Below are positions 14,621-24,690 of a stretch of DNA of 64,000 nt, one piece after another (within the stretch, counting starts at the first letter, position 1; every line of letters starts with the position of its first letter). The translations under genes were made by a program, and so were the position numbers. The stretch spans positions 355,625,448 through 355,689,447 of the forward strand of contig OY282558.1 of assembly GCA_958295665.1 (NCBI GenBank). The letters run 5' to 3'. The notes under the pieces are model-generated. The model was not told the DNA's origin. It saw only the letters and a program-made list of their open reading frames with translations, and did no database searches. Source of the stretch: Tipula vernalis. Its lineage: Eukaryota > Arthropoda > Insecta > Diptera > Tipulidae.

Positions 14621-15199
14621 GGTGGTGGCAACCACTGGTAACTAAGGCCACTTGGCACATTTTTGGCCATTTGGCACAGGCTAAAGTACGGCGCTAAAGG
14701 AGAAAACCTTTACAAAAAACCCTAATCTAAGGTGGAACAGCATACCTATGCCGAAAGATGAATGGCTGATAGGTTAATCAGCCCAAAATATGCGGACTCT
14801 GGATACAAGGCACTTTCCAGTTTTATTTAGCCTTCCTGTAGTAAAGCTGGGTGACCTATAGGTGATTTGCAATTCCCAGTAACTCGTAAGAGTAAAATCA
14901 AACGGAATACGGGGCAGGAGTAGGAATATACGGGAGTGGGACAACCTTCTCGAGGTCCTTGAGCTCCAATGCTACCGTCTTTCTAGCGGAACTACATGCT
15001 GTAGTAAACATCTAGGAGGGAGAGCAATAAGCCCAGATAGTATGTGTCACGTACCGGGAGGCAGTATTGGCAGGTTCATTAAGAACCTGAATATTGACTG
15101 GACGAATAATTAAGCAGGGGCCAGCATAATATATCTTTTAGGTCGCAGTGCGAAGTGGCTGATCGCCCAAATAGCCCCCTAATAATAATAATAATAATA
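14621..15199 (+). mobile_element. Short I-clade-derived LINE copy 2 (non-autonomous)
   Basis: Plus-strand counterpart of the element at 1826-2390, sharing the start near GGCAACCACTGG, the internal RNase-H-like segment around 14975-15015 and the 3' end followed by (TAA)n at 15180-15199. Near the 5' end it has a small internal repeat, GGCCACTTGGCACA followed by GGCCATTTGGCACA. Compared with copy 1 it carries small indels that break the open frame. Because both copies share the same endpoints and the same missing reverse transcriptase, they look like members of one short family. Confidence 0.6.
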
Positions 15200-15254
15200 C
15201 CGAATTAAATAACATTAAAAACAGTATAGTAACTAAAACTAATCATAGGCGCAT

Positions 15255-15970
15255 AAATACCCTGTTAAAGATAACCGGAAGTTTCCAGCCGGAAGTAAAA
15301 AAAAAATAGTAATGATCAGCTGCAAGTAAACAGGATACCTTTAATGCAATTAAAACTTTTGTAAATAGTTTTACGTGGAAAATTGTATTTCAATTACTCG
15401 TTGGAAATATTGGAAAATCAGAAAAATCCAAAAACTTAAATAAAATTAGCCTGTAGAGTATATATCTAAAGATAAATTATTTTGAAGTGATATATCAATA
15501 ACTACCGCTGGAAAAGATTTCAATTCTAGTTTCCCGTAGGAGTTCTGGGAAAATTTCATTTTCCAAAAATCATTAGAAACGTTGTACAAAGCCAGCCATG
15601 TTAAAGTTACCCGAAAGTTTCCAGCCGAAAGTAAAAAGTCGATAGAGCAGATTATGTTATTAATATTCCAGCCGAAAACAAACAAATTGGTGCTTATCAG
15701 CCGAAAGTAAATGGGATACATGGATAAAATATGAAATATGATGAAACAAAATTTTTTGTAAATAGTCTTACGTGGAAAACTCTGTTTAACCTAGCCGTGG
15801 AAAATATTGGAAAATCAGAGGAATCCCAAATTCTAATGAAATTAGTCTCTAGAGTGTATATTTGAAGTTGAATCATTTTTATGTGATTTGTCAATAGCCA
15901 TCGCAGGAAAAAATTCCGTTCAAGTGTTCCGTGGGAAATCTAGTAAAAATTTAAAATAGTTTCCAGCCAA
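15255..15970. repeat. Degenerate tandem repeat, two-plus units of about 340-395 bp
   Basis: The phrase tttccagccgaaagtaaa recurs in variants at about 15281, 15618 and 15960. The phrase gtaaatag-tttacgtggaaaa recurs at about 15361 and 15759, followed in both places by tattggaaaatcagaggaatcc-like and gaaattag-ct-tagagt-tatat text. Unit lengths differ because one unit has an extra segment (about 15640-15700). It is an old, divergent tandem array that abuts the 173-bp satellite. Confidence 0.7.
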
Positions 15971-16144
15971 AAGTAAAAAATGAAAGTATAAAATCAGCCT
16001 CTAGTCTAGAGTATTATGTCTGGAGATAGGTTGCGTTGATGAGACTTTTCGAAATCAAAGTTTTTTAAATTTTTGTTACTACATCACTGAAGGCTGCGCA
16101 AAACTATTAAAATAATTTTTTTTTAAGATCTGAATAAGACTATA

Positions 16145-17915
16145 CTTCTATGGTATACGGAGTTAACACACAAAAAATTCCGTTTCAGTATGCTGATTAG
16201 TTGAATTAGGGGTGCACCTTACTACCTTGTGAGGGAATCCGATGATCACGGGCTCTAACCCTGTTTAGTATTATGTCATATGTAAGTACTTCTATGGTAA
16301 AAGGAGTTAGTATACAAAAAATTATGTTTTTTAAGAATTTAATTTGTCTGTCTGTAATAAGTTGATTTTTCAGCATTTTTTATAGACAAATATATTAATT
16401 GTTCATGGCAATCGCAATATTTTCGATTTGGTAAATCAGAAAAATACAGAGGCCAATCGCTCAAAATATATCTACTGAGAAAAAGTAGAAATATCTTTCC
16501 CCCTCCCTGTAATTTTGGCTGAAGGCCCAAAGAATTATACCAATGTACCACTCTGCAAAAAATGAGAACCCTCCATGAGTTGTTTCTGTTGGTAGTTTGG
16601 TTTCGTACTGAAAAGTATGGTACAGTAGGAAACCAAACTACCAACAGAAAGAACTCATGGAGGGTTCTCATTTTTTGCAGAGTGGTACATTGGTATAACT
16701 CTTTGGGCCTTCAGCCAAAATTACGGGGAGGGGCGAAGATATTTCAACTTTTTTTCAGTAGATATATTATGAGCGATTGGCCTCTGTATTTTTCTGATTT
16801 ACCAAATCGAAAATATTGGGATTGCCATGAACAATTAATATATTTGTCTATAAAAAATGCCGAAAAATCAACTTAAAAAAGTATGTTTCTATATGCAAGG
16901 TCAATGATAAATTTCTGAGAATCAGTGATTAGTGAAATAGGGGTGCACCTTACTACCCTATTAGGGAATATGATAATCACGGTCTCTAATCCTGTTTAGT
17001 ATTATGTCATATGTCATTACTCCAAGGTATACGGAGTTAACACACAAAAAATTCCGTATCTGTATGCAAGGTCCATGATAAATTTCTGAAAATCGCTGAT
17101 TAGTTGAATTAGGGGTGCACCTTACTACCCTGTGAGGGAATCTGATGAACACGGTCTTTAACCCTGTTTAGTATTATGTCATATGTCAGTACTTCTACAT
17201 GGTATACGGAGTTAACACACAAAATATCCCGTTTTAATATGCAAGGTCAATCATAAATTTCTGAAAATCAGTGATTAGTTGACTTAGGGGTGCACATTAC
17301 TACACTGTAAGGGAATCCTATGATCACGGTCTCTAATCCTGTTTAGTATTATGTCATATGTTAGTACTTCTATGGTATATGGAGCTAGTATACAAAAAAT
17401 TATGTTTCTATATGCAAGGTCAATCATAAATTTCTGAAAATCACTGATTAGTTGACCTAGGGGTGCACCTTACTACCCTGTGAGGGAATATGATGATCAC
17501 GGTCTCTAACCATGTTTAGTATTATATCATATGTCAGTACTTCTATAATATATGGAGTTAACACACAAAAAATCCCGTTTTAATATGCAAGGTTAATGAT
17601 AAATTTCTGAAAATCAGTGATAAGTTGACTTAGGGGTGCACCTTACTACCCTGTAAGGGAATCCGATGATCACGGTCTCTAACCCTATTTAGTATTATGT
17701 CATATGTCAGTATTTCTACGCTATACGGAGTTAACACACAAAATATTCCGTTTTAATATGCAAGGTCAATGATAAATTTCTGAAAATCACTGATTAGTTG
17801 ACCTAGGGGTGCAGCTTACTACCCTGTAAGGGAATCCGATGATCACGGTCTCTAATCCTGTTTAGTATTATGTCAAATGTAATACTTCTGTGGTATACGG
17901 GGTTAGCACATATAA
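16145..17915. repeat. 173-bp satellite array interrupted by a palindrome
   Basis: Copies of aggggtgcaccttactac start at 16208, 16939, 17111, 17286, 17459, 17632 and 17805, giving spacings of 172, 175, 173, 173 and 173 for the last six. The first gap of 731 equals one period plus 558, which the palindromic insertion accounts for. Each unit also shares gatcacggtctctaacc, gtttagtattatgtcatatg, tacggagttaacacacaaaa and aaatttctgaaaatcactga. Units differ at scattered positions, so the array is moderately old. This period lies in the range typical of centromeric or pericentromeric satellites. Confidence 0.93.
16327..16881. mobile_element. 555-bp palindromic (foldback-type) insertion in the satellite
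   Basis: Two inverted arms of about 250 bp, roughly 95 percent identical by eye, meet at about 16616 around a short loop (tactg-aaaagtatggta-cagta). The outer ends read ttttttaag on the left and cttaaaaaa on the right. The left arm carries an extra 26 bases at 16336-16361. The satellite unit is interrupted within the word attatg|tttc, and TATG is present on both sides (16323-16326 and 16882-16885), so a 4-bp target duplication is likely. Both strands encode almost the same 100-residue open frame, which is a consequence of the palindrome. No transposase was found. A transcript across it would fold into a long hairpin. Confidence 0.85.
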
Positions 17916-17935
17916 TATCCTATTTACAAATTTTA

Positions 17936-19260
17936 ATTTTACTTTTGTTAATAATTTTTATCGAAATATTTACATAAATTAGATATTTATTTTATTAATT
18001 ATAAATTTAATAATTTACTATTATTAATGTAAACATTATTAAAAAATATTATTTATAAATTCAGTACTCTATGTCATCGCCTAAATTAATGCATTTTACT
18101 AATACAAATAAGTTTATTAGTTGGTGCTGTTGTTTTAGGAAAACTTTAGAGTACAATTCACAGTGGTTATTAAATAAAATATTTATTATCTAATAACCAT
18201 CCATTATTAGAGTGTACGGAGGCACCCCTATCTTAAAAACTCATTTTTTTTTACTGCCTAGAAAACGTTAGAATAAGGTGGAAGATGATCAGGAAAATTA
18301 ACAAAGCTTGTTCGTAATTCAACTAGTCGCCTTCGCCTTGTAAGAAGGTAATGAAAATTATCGGAATTAAGTTGGAAGGCGAAGTGACTAATTTTATTAA
18401 TTTTCGCAAAAATTTGACATGCAAATGAGATTGTATACATGAAAGAAAACGGAGTTCTCCTGACTCCGAATCGGTGTCAAATAATATCCCACCGATCGGA
18501 GAGAAGTTTCTTTGTCCTAAAGGAGTAATTATTTTGATCGTAATTTACTTTTATCGGAAAAACTTGTTTACAATAAGAAACCACAAATTACTTTTTAAGG
18601 AGGCACATTTACACTCTCGACGGATAGAAAAAATGACGAATGAAAGAGAAATGTTAAACATATTTTTGGATACTTAAGTTTAAAAATATGGTATATAGTA
18701 AAATAAAAAGATTTTTGTAGTGCAAAACTAAACCGATATAAGTTATTATTTTAAAGCATACAGATTAAAAAAAAATTATTGGAAAGGCATAGAATAAAAA
18801 AGACTCGGGTATTTAAAAAAAATCAATGATTATTAATTACCATTTTATTATATAATTTTAACAATTTATTAATAATAAAATATAATTCAAAAATGTTTGA
18901 ATTGTTAATTTGCTAACTACGTGGTTGATACGGCCACTGATATTTGAAATCACACATCGTAAATTTGACCTAAGCACTTCAGAATTTTTCCAAAATTTAA
19001 TTTAGAAGCAAAATGTTTCATCTAGGTAATCGTTACGAAATATTCTTCCGAGTTCTTCGCTAAAATCTTGATCGATCTATAAATAAAAACATAACAACAA
19101 AATACAAATAAGTTTTTAAAAATAAAATAATAATCCTGTAATACCCTCCTGTATGCTAAACGAAGACACATAAAAACACAAACCCGCATACGCTTATATA
19201 AACATATAATGAGGCACATATGCCTAAGCGCAAATTAAGCAAAACGTGGAGATAGATAGA
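17936..19260. other. AT-rich interval, no gene seen
   Basis: AT-rich with no coding motif. The open stretches at 18258-18440 (minus), 18474-18677 (plus) and 19022-19219 (minus) lack family resemblance. Confidence 0.5.
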
Positions 19261-19269
19261 GTTACTTAG

Positions 19270-19915
19270 TTTATTGATTTAGGTGTGCTGTATACAGGTA
19301 ACTTAAGCTTTACTAAACATATAGAAATGATTGTAGCTAGAGCCGGCTCGATGTTTGGTTGAAAAGAGACATCCTCGTCAATAGAGAGACATCCTCGTCA
19401 ATTTTCTGACCCATATACTCTCAACTTTTGTTAGGTTTGTAGTGATCGTATTGAGCGGATTCAAAGAAAGTTTTTAATATTTGCCCACCGTAGACTTCCG
19501 AGGTCAACTTCAGGATTTAGTTTACCTTCTTATGCCGGTTGTTGTACACTTTTGAACATTCATAGTCTTGAATTCAGAAGGGAGATGATTCATGCAGTAT
19601 TTGCTTGGGATGTAATTTGTGCTAAGATTGATTGACCGGTATTGCTAGACTTATATTCATTTTACGTTCCTAAGGGAATTCTTCGTTCACGAGAGTTAAG
19701 ATTAAGTATTGCTTTTCATCGTACGAATTAGGGAATTGATGAACCGTCAAAATATTTTAAACATAATATTCAGATGTTTTCGATTGTAACATTTCAAGGG
19801 ATCTTTTTAAGAGTCGTATTCGAAATAATTATTTGTAACCCTTTTTTATATACAAAATTATTGGTATTGTAACCTATGCTATTTGTTAGTGCTGGTAAAT
19901 TAATAAATAAATAAT
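19270..19915 (+). mobile_element. 5'-truncated Jockey-like LINE, 3' end only
   Basis: From about 19276 the plus strand reads DLGVLYTGNLSFTKHIE, the conserved block after the reverse transcriptase palm of Jockey/CR1-like LINEs. It is followed in the same general order by DRIERIQRKFLIFAHRRL, LPSYAGCCTLLNIHSL and a C-terminal tail with LRLSIAFHRTN, all standard landmarks of the C-terminal region. Several stops (for example in KID-stop-PV and RTN-stop-GI) and a 19-bp tandem duplication at about 19365-19400 (gagacatcctcgtcaa twice) show it is dead. The element ends in a (taaa)n tail at 19895-19915. The catalytic YADD region is absent, consistent with 5' truncation during target-primed reverse transcription. 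Confidence 0.8.
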
Positions 19916-20522
19916 TAAATTAGTACAAACTGGCACTCACGCTCTAAGCGATAGCCAAATCCACTCTTAGGTAAACACAGTCGCACATATACACTAATAA
20001 GTTGACAATTTTACCTTTCACTTTACTATTTCACCTTACTTAAATTTTATTCTATCACGTTTTAAACTTATAACAGCACTGTTACGATTACTAACCGGTG
20101 TGAATAGAGAAAGGAAACTAAGGCATATTTAAAGAAATCAAAGAAAACGAAATGAAATTACCCGAATTCCTATCGAATCACAACTTCGACAACGAAAACT
20201 CTAAGCGGTGTAAATATTTACTCCGATAAAACTAAAATAGACTGTGGGAAATACCTTTTAAAAAAATCGCCTGTTAACAACTTTTACTTTTACTCCAATT
20301 GATGCAAACAGTATACTGTTCGATCCTTCTTGATATTTTAAAATTTGTATCTTTTGGGTTAATATGGTAGTATTGGATAAAAAATAAAGTATTTTTTCGG
20401 ATAAAATACCGCGATATTTTTTTGTGTCTAGTAAAGCCAAATCAAATTAAGATCTGTTGCATTAAATTGTTTAATTTGTTGCCTTAGGGCTAAAAACCAA
20501 ATTACTTTTAAATTTATTATGA
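19916..20522. other. AT-rich interval, no gene seen
   Basis: No recognisable coding or RNA feature between the LINE tail and the LTR element. One minus-strand open stretch (20258-20440) is unsupported. Confidence 0.5.
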
Positions 20523-20799
20523 TGTAACGGCACTCCAGTATGCTTGGGTTTGGCGGTGCTGCAAAACTTAATCAGAAGTAGCACCGACCATTTAAACTGC
20601 AAGTCACACCGGGTTGGGTGGGGATATATCCAAAGGTTGATCGGAGCTTGAGTACCCGCGTACGAAGAAGTGCAAAAAAAAAAAACAAATAAATAGACAA
20701 TAAGGATAAAAGAAATTGAAGGCATTTTCTCTGATTTATAATAACACTTGATCGGAATGAACTCCGAATACCACCCCAGTCACAGCATCACCCCAGACA
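20523..20799 (-). repeat. 3' LTR of the gag-only element
   Basis: 277 bp, matching 22194-22535. On the minus strand it starts TGTCTGGGGTGATGC and ends GCCGTTACA. It lacks an internal stretch of about 70-80 bp that the other LTR has between gtcacacc and ggttggggtgg. Because LTRs are identical at insertion, this deletion and the other substitutions mark an old insertion. Confidence 0.85.
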
Positions 20800-20820
20800 A
20801 TAATCTGATGATGATCCATC

Positions 20821-22023
20821 TTAAAAGATGCTCCATTTTGAGATATTGATAGGGTAAGCGACTTTATTTATTAGGGGCACGGCGGAAGTGGTATGTTGAT
20901 TTCGAGTAACATCCCTCGGAAGCTGTTGAGCGGCAAACTCGAGAGAGTTCGAAGAAGCTGAGTGAGGAAAATACGAAGATGATGGGTTGATAAATCGTTG
21001 AGATTCACCAGAAATTGAAGTGGCGAATGTCTCAGAATTTGGATTTGGCACAGACTGTTTTAGACAATTCAAATTCATAGATGAAGGATGTGGTTGGAGA
21101 TAATTAATGGCAGAGTTTGGATTAAACTGTACGCGCTGTGGATATGGCATAGATGGAGCTGAAACACTGACCAACGGTGGGGCGAATGTCTGTGTACTCT
21201 CTAGATTCAATCTTTTGTTAAGCCTTAATTGCGGTGGTTGATAGATCAACATATTTGACGTAGTCGGAATATACTTGTTATCAAAAGAAGGTCGGACGGA
21301 ATTTAACTGTGCCTGAGACATTACTAAATGTTGTGAAACTCTCCCATGAAGCTGCGATACTTCATGAGCAAAACTCGATTTGAATTGCGTTGGCGGAAAT
21401 TTCGTATAAAGATCACCTAAGCTACTATCATTTAAAGTAGGGGGTTTCGTGTTATCATGGATCTTATTATTTGTGGCAGTTTCTTGGTCTGAGCTCGTTC
21501 CACTTTCTCATTGAAACTATTCTCCATCACCGATCTCTACGGCCACTAAGAAAGCTATGGAGTTACTAATTGGAGAGTCAGATGCTTTATTTTTGCTAAC
21601 TAATTCTATAAGTGATTTACACGAGGTACTGGGCTTTTCGGCGGTCGCCTGTACGTTTTTTGAAGAAGAAATTCTTTTCAGTCGCCCATATATGTGACAA
21701 AGTCGGGAGGTTATTGCTTCAGGGTCCCAGGTGTTTTCGGTGTCCGTGATATTCTCGTGCATAATGACTTGTAAATGCTTTAACTTGGTAGTACAGATTG
21801 CAATTTCTCGTCTAGGTGAACTCAGTACTGCTTGATGTGAACGCTTTGGGGCGAGGTTGTTATCAAGCGCTTCATTTTCCAAACTAGCATTGAGTTGTTT
21901 CATTTGTGACAGTAATGAACCCTGAACGTTGCGAATCACGCACTCGACAAGAAATTCATCCGATTCTAAATGCTCACTATGCAGTAGAAAACCCATCTTA
22001 ATGCCGTCAGAAAGGGAATACAC
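20821..22023 (-). pseudogene. gag N-terminal region, Mdg3-like, broken
   Basis: Two open segments on the minus strand. The first (21517-22023, 168 codons) contains ESDEFLVECVIRNVQG and later ITSRLCHIYGRLKRI, which align in order with TPDEFEVECLVRELKG and IGRITHIVDRLGRLYE in the intact gag at 41654-43507. The second (20821-21321, 166 codons) is rich in Ser, Pro and Asn and ends in ISKWSIF, matching the linker that leads to the capsid domain in the sister elements. The two segments are separated by stops at about 21322-21516. No capsid or zinc-knuckle residues remain. Identification rests on comparison within the window. Confidence 0.75.
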
Positions 22024-22171
22024 GTAACCAAATTAGTTTAATTACGGCGATCCTGAAGTGGTAATTTATTGTTAAGCTATAAATTCAATAACGATAAGTT
22101 TAATGAATAACTAAACCTATTATTAATAATAATAAATAACTAAATAACTAAATAAATAAAAGAAAAAGCCA

Positions 22172-22190
22172 CTTTAAGAATTGGGCGCCA
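22172..22190 (-). promoter_or_regulatory. tRNA primer-binding site of the gag-only element
   Basis: On the minus strand TGGCGCCCAATTCTTAAAG lies three bases inside the 5' LTR. TGGCGCC complements a tRNA 3' end in GGCGCCA and the same start is used by both larger Gypsy elements in this window. Lys tRNA is the usual match for such sites, but the assignment is inference. Confidence 0.7.
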
Positions 22191-22193
22191 CTT

Positions 22194-22535
22194 TACCGGC
22201 ACTCCAGTATGCTTGGGTTTGGCGGTGCTGCAAAACTAAATCAGAAGTAGCACCGACCATTTAAACTGCAAGTCACACCATAATGTCGTTAACAGAAACT
22301 TCGAACAGAGGCTTTGGAACGCGGCATATATAGCTGGCTAAGGCTCAGGGTTGGGGTGGGGATATATCCACAGGTTGATCGGAGCTTGAGTACCCGCGTA
22401 CGAAGAAGTGCAAAAAAAAAACAAATAAATAGACAATAAGGATAAAAGAAATTGAAGGCATTTTCTCCGATTTATAATAACACTTGACCGGAATGAACTC
22501 CGAAAACCACCCCAGTCACAGCATCACCCCAGACA
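22194..22535 (-). repeat. 5' LTR of the gag-only element
   Basis: About 342 bp. It shares cactccagtatgcttgg, gcaccgaccatttaaactgc, ggttgatcggagcttgag and cccagtcacagcatcac with the 3' LTR. The last bases next to the primer-binding site are altered (GCCGGTA instead of GCCGTTACA). Confidence 0.85.
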
Positions 22536-23291
22536 ACTCTCTAGCACTCCATTATCAAGAATTCAAACGCTTCAAAATAATTTATTTATTTATATTGACT
22601 TATTAATTTACATATATTTTGGTACACCCTATTTTGAGCATATGAGCTCATTCACAATAAAGTGTACCAAAAGTGGTGGATATTTGAAATATTTAAAAAA
22701 TTGGCTTGTTGGTTCAACAATTTTGGTTAACGCCAATTCCGGAACATCACCATTCACCTGAATCTCTTTCAGAAGCCCAAAATTACTAGAAAACATCATT
22801 CACACGAAGAAGATTTTCTTAACGGCTGCACAATTAGCTCGTACATGTAAAAATATTGGACTACATTCTCGACTTTTGATCAAAATTCCACAAATCAATA
22901 AAATTCTGAAAACTGAATAAAATTCGAAAATTTGCCGGATACCAGTTCTCAAATTTAAATTCTTCCATTCGGTACTCAGTGTCAAATAATAATCTTAGTA
23001 ACAATCAGCCCTCATCCAGAAAAGCTGCATGCCTTTTACTTTTTTTCCAACGGTTGTTTCTATTCGTCATTTTATTCGGTTGAGCGGCATGCGATCATTG
23101 GATCGATTGTAGCATTTCGTCATTTGTTGTGTTGCTTCTATTCTTCATTTTATTCGGCTGGGCAGCATCGATCATTGGATCGGTTGTAGCATTTCGCCAT
23201 TTTAGTTTAAAAAAAAAAAAAAATTAAAAAAAATTTCAGAAAAATTATAAAAAAAAAAAAAAAAAAAAATAACATCAAAAAGATACAAAAC
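22536..23291. other. AT-rich spacer with an 81-bp tandem duplication
   Basis: The stretch at about 23056-23208 contains two adjacent units of roughly 80 bp, each with ttctattc-tcattttattcgg, gatcattggatcg and ttgtagcatttcg-catt. They differ at a few positions. An A-rich stretch (23211-23291) then leads into the truncated LTR. No gene was seen. Confidence 0.7.
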
Positions 23292-23951
<660 letters not shown>

Positions 23952-23954
23952 AAA

Positions 23955-23973
23955 TGGCGCCGAAGCAGGGACC
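23955..23973 (+). promoter_or_regulatory. tRNA primer-binding site of element B
   Basis: TGGCGCCGAAGCAGGGACC begins three bases after the LTR end TTACA, the same three-base gap seen in element A. It resembles Lys-tRNA primer sites (TGGCGCCCGAACAGGGAC type) with small differences. Specific tRNA use is inference. Confidence 0.75.
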
Positions 23974-24690
23974 TGAAAGTTCAAAATGATGAGAAACTTA
24001 TTATCACGTGTTATCCGCCCATGTTCAAGGTAAACCTATCGATTGTTCGTGAAAAACGTTCTCTAGTTTACCGTAACATTTATTTGTAAACAAACCATAA
24101 TCGTGTAGATAGTACTGTTATATTTTTTATCTTGACGAGCCTCGATTGAATTTAAGCTAAATTAGGCAAACATCTCGTGGCTGTAAGGTATGACATCACA
24201 AGTTCTCCGTTTGGTTGTACGGGTTTTAGTGTAACTCGTTAGAATTTTACGTTTTTTTTTGTTTTTTCCCAAATCATTTATTTTTATAACTCCACACAGT
24301 TGCCTAGCCATGTCATCACTGGCCTCTTTCTTACATGTATATTGATTGATTCGTTTCGTAATTATCCTAATTATTATTTTGTACCAAATCTTTTTTTTCT
24401 GTTTATTTTTTTTTGGTTTTTTTTTTGTTAGAAAGAAAAACAAAATTTGAATTATTTTTTTGCCACTTTAGTTTGGATAAAAATTTGGAATTTATTTAAA
24501 TTTTGGAATTTTTTTTGCTTTGTAAGTTCAAGTTTTTCTCCAAAAATTATTGGCCCCGGTTAATCTACTTACGTTATTTAATTGTCAACGATCATTAAAG
24601 ATTCGCATATTTTTTTTGTTTATCAATTTTTTTTATATCTGGTCTCAATTTGAAATAAGAAAATTTTTAATTAAGTGTAAACCTCCAGTC

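Larger units (their letters stand above)
20523..22535 (-). mobile_element. Gag-only LTR retrotransposon, Mdg3-like Gypsy derivative
   Basis: Two direct repeats in the same orientation (20523-20799 and about 22194-22535) bound an internal region of about 1.4 kb. On the minus strand the 5' LTR is followed by a TGGCGCC primer-binding site. The internal region encodes the N-terminal part of a gag related to those of the two large Gypsy elements at 23-31 kb and 37-46 kb. The coding text stops after KWSIF, the position where those gags begin their capsid domain (KWKITFSG and HWKISFDG). Everything beyond (capsid, zinc knuckles, pol) has been deleted and the 3' LTR follows almost at once. No matching target duplication was found (atga versus actc). 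Confidence 0.8.

Noticed and set aside
16339..16876. Two similar 104-110-codon open frames on opposite strands
   Set aside because: They mirror each other because the region is a palindrome; no known domain.
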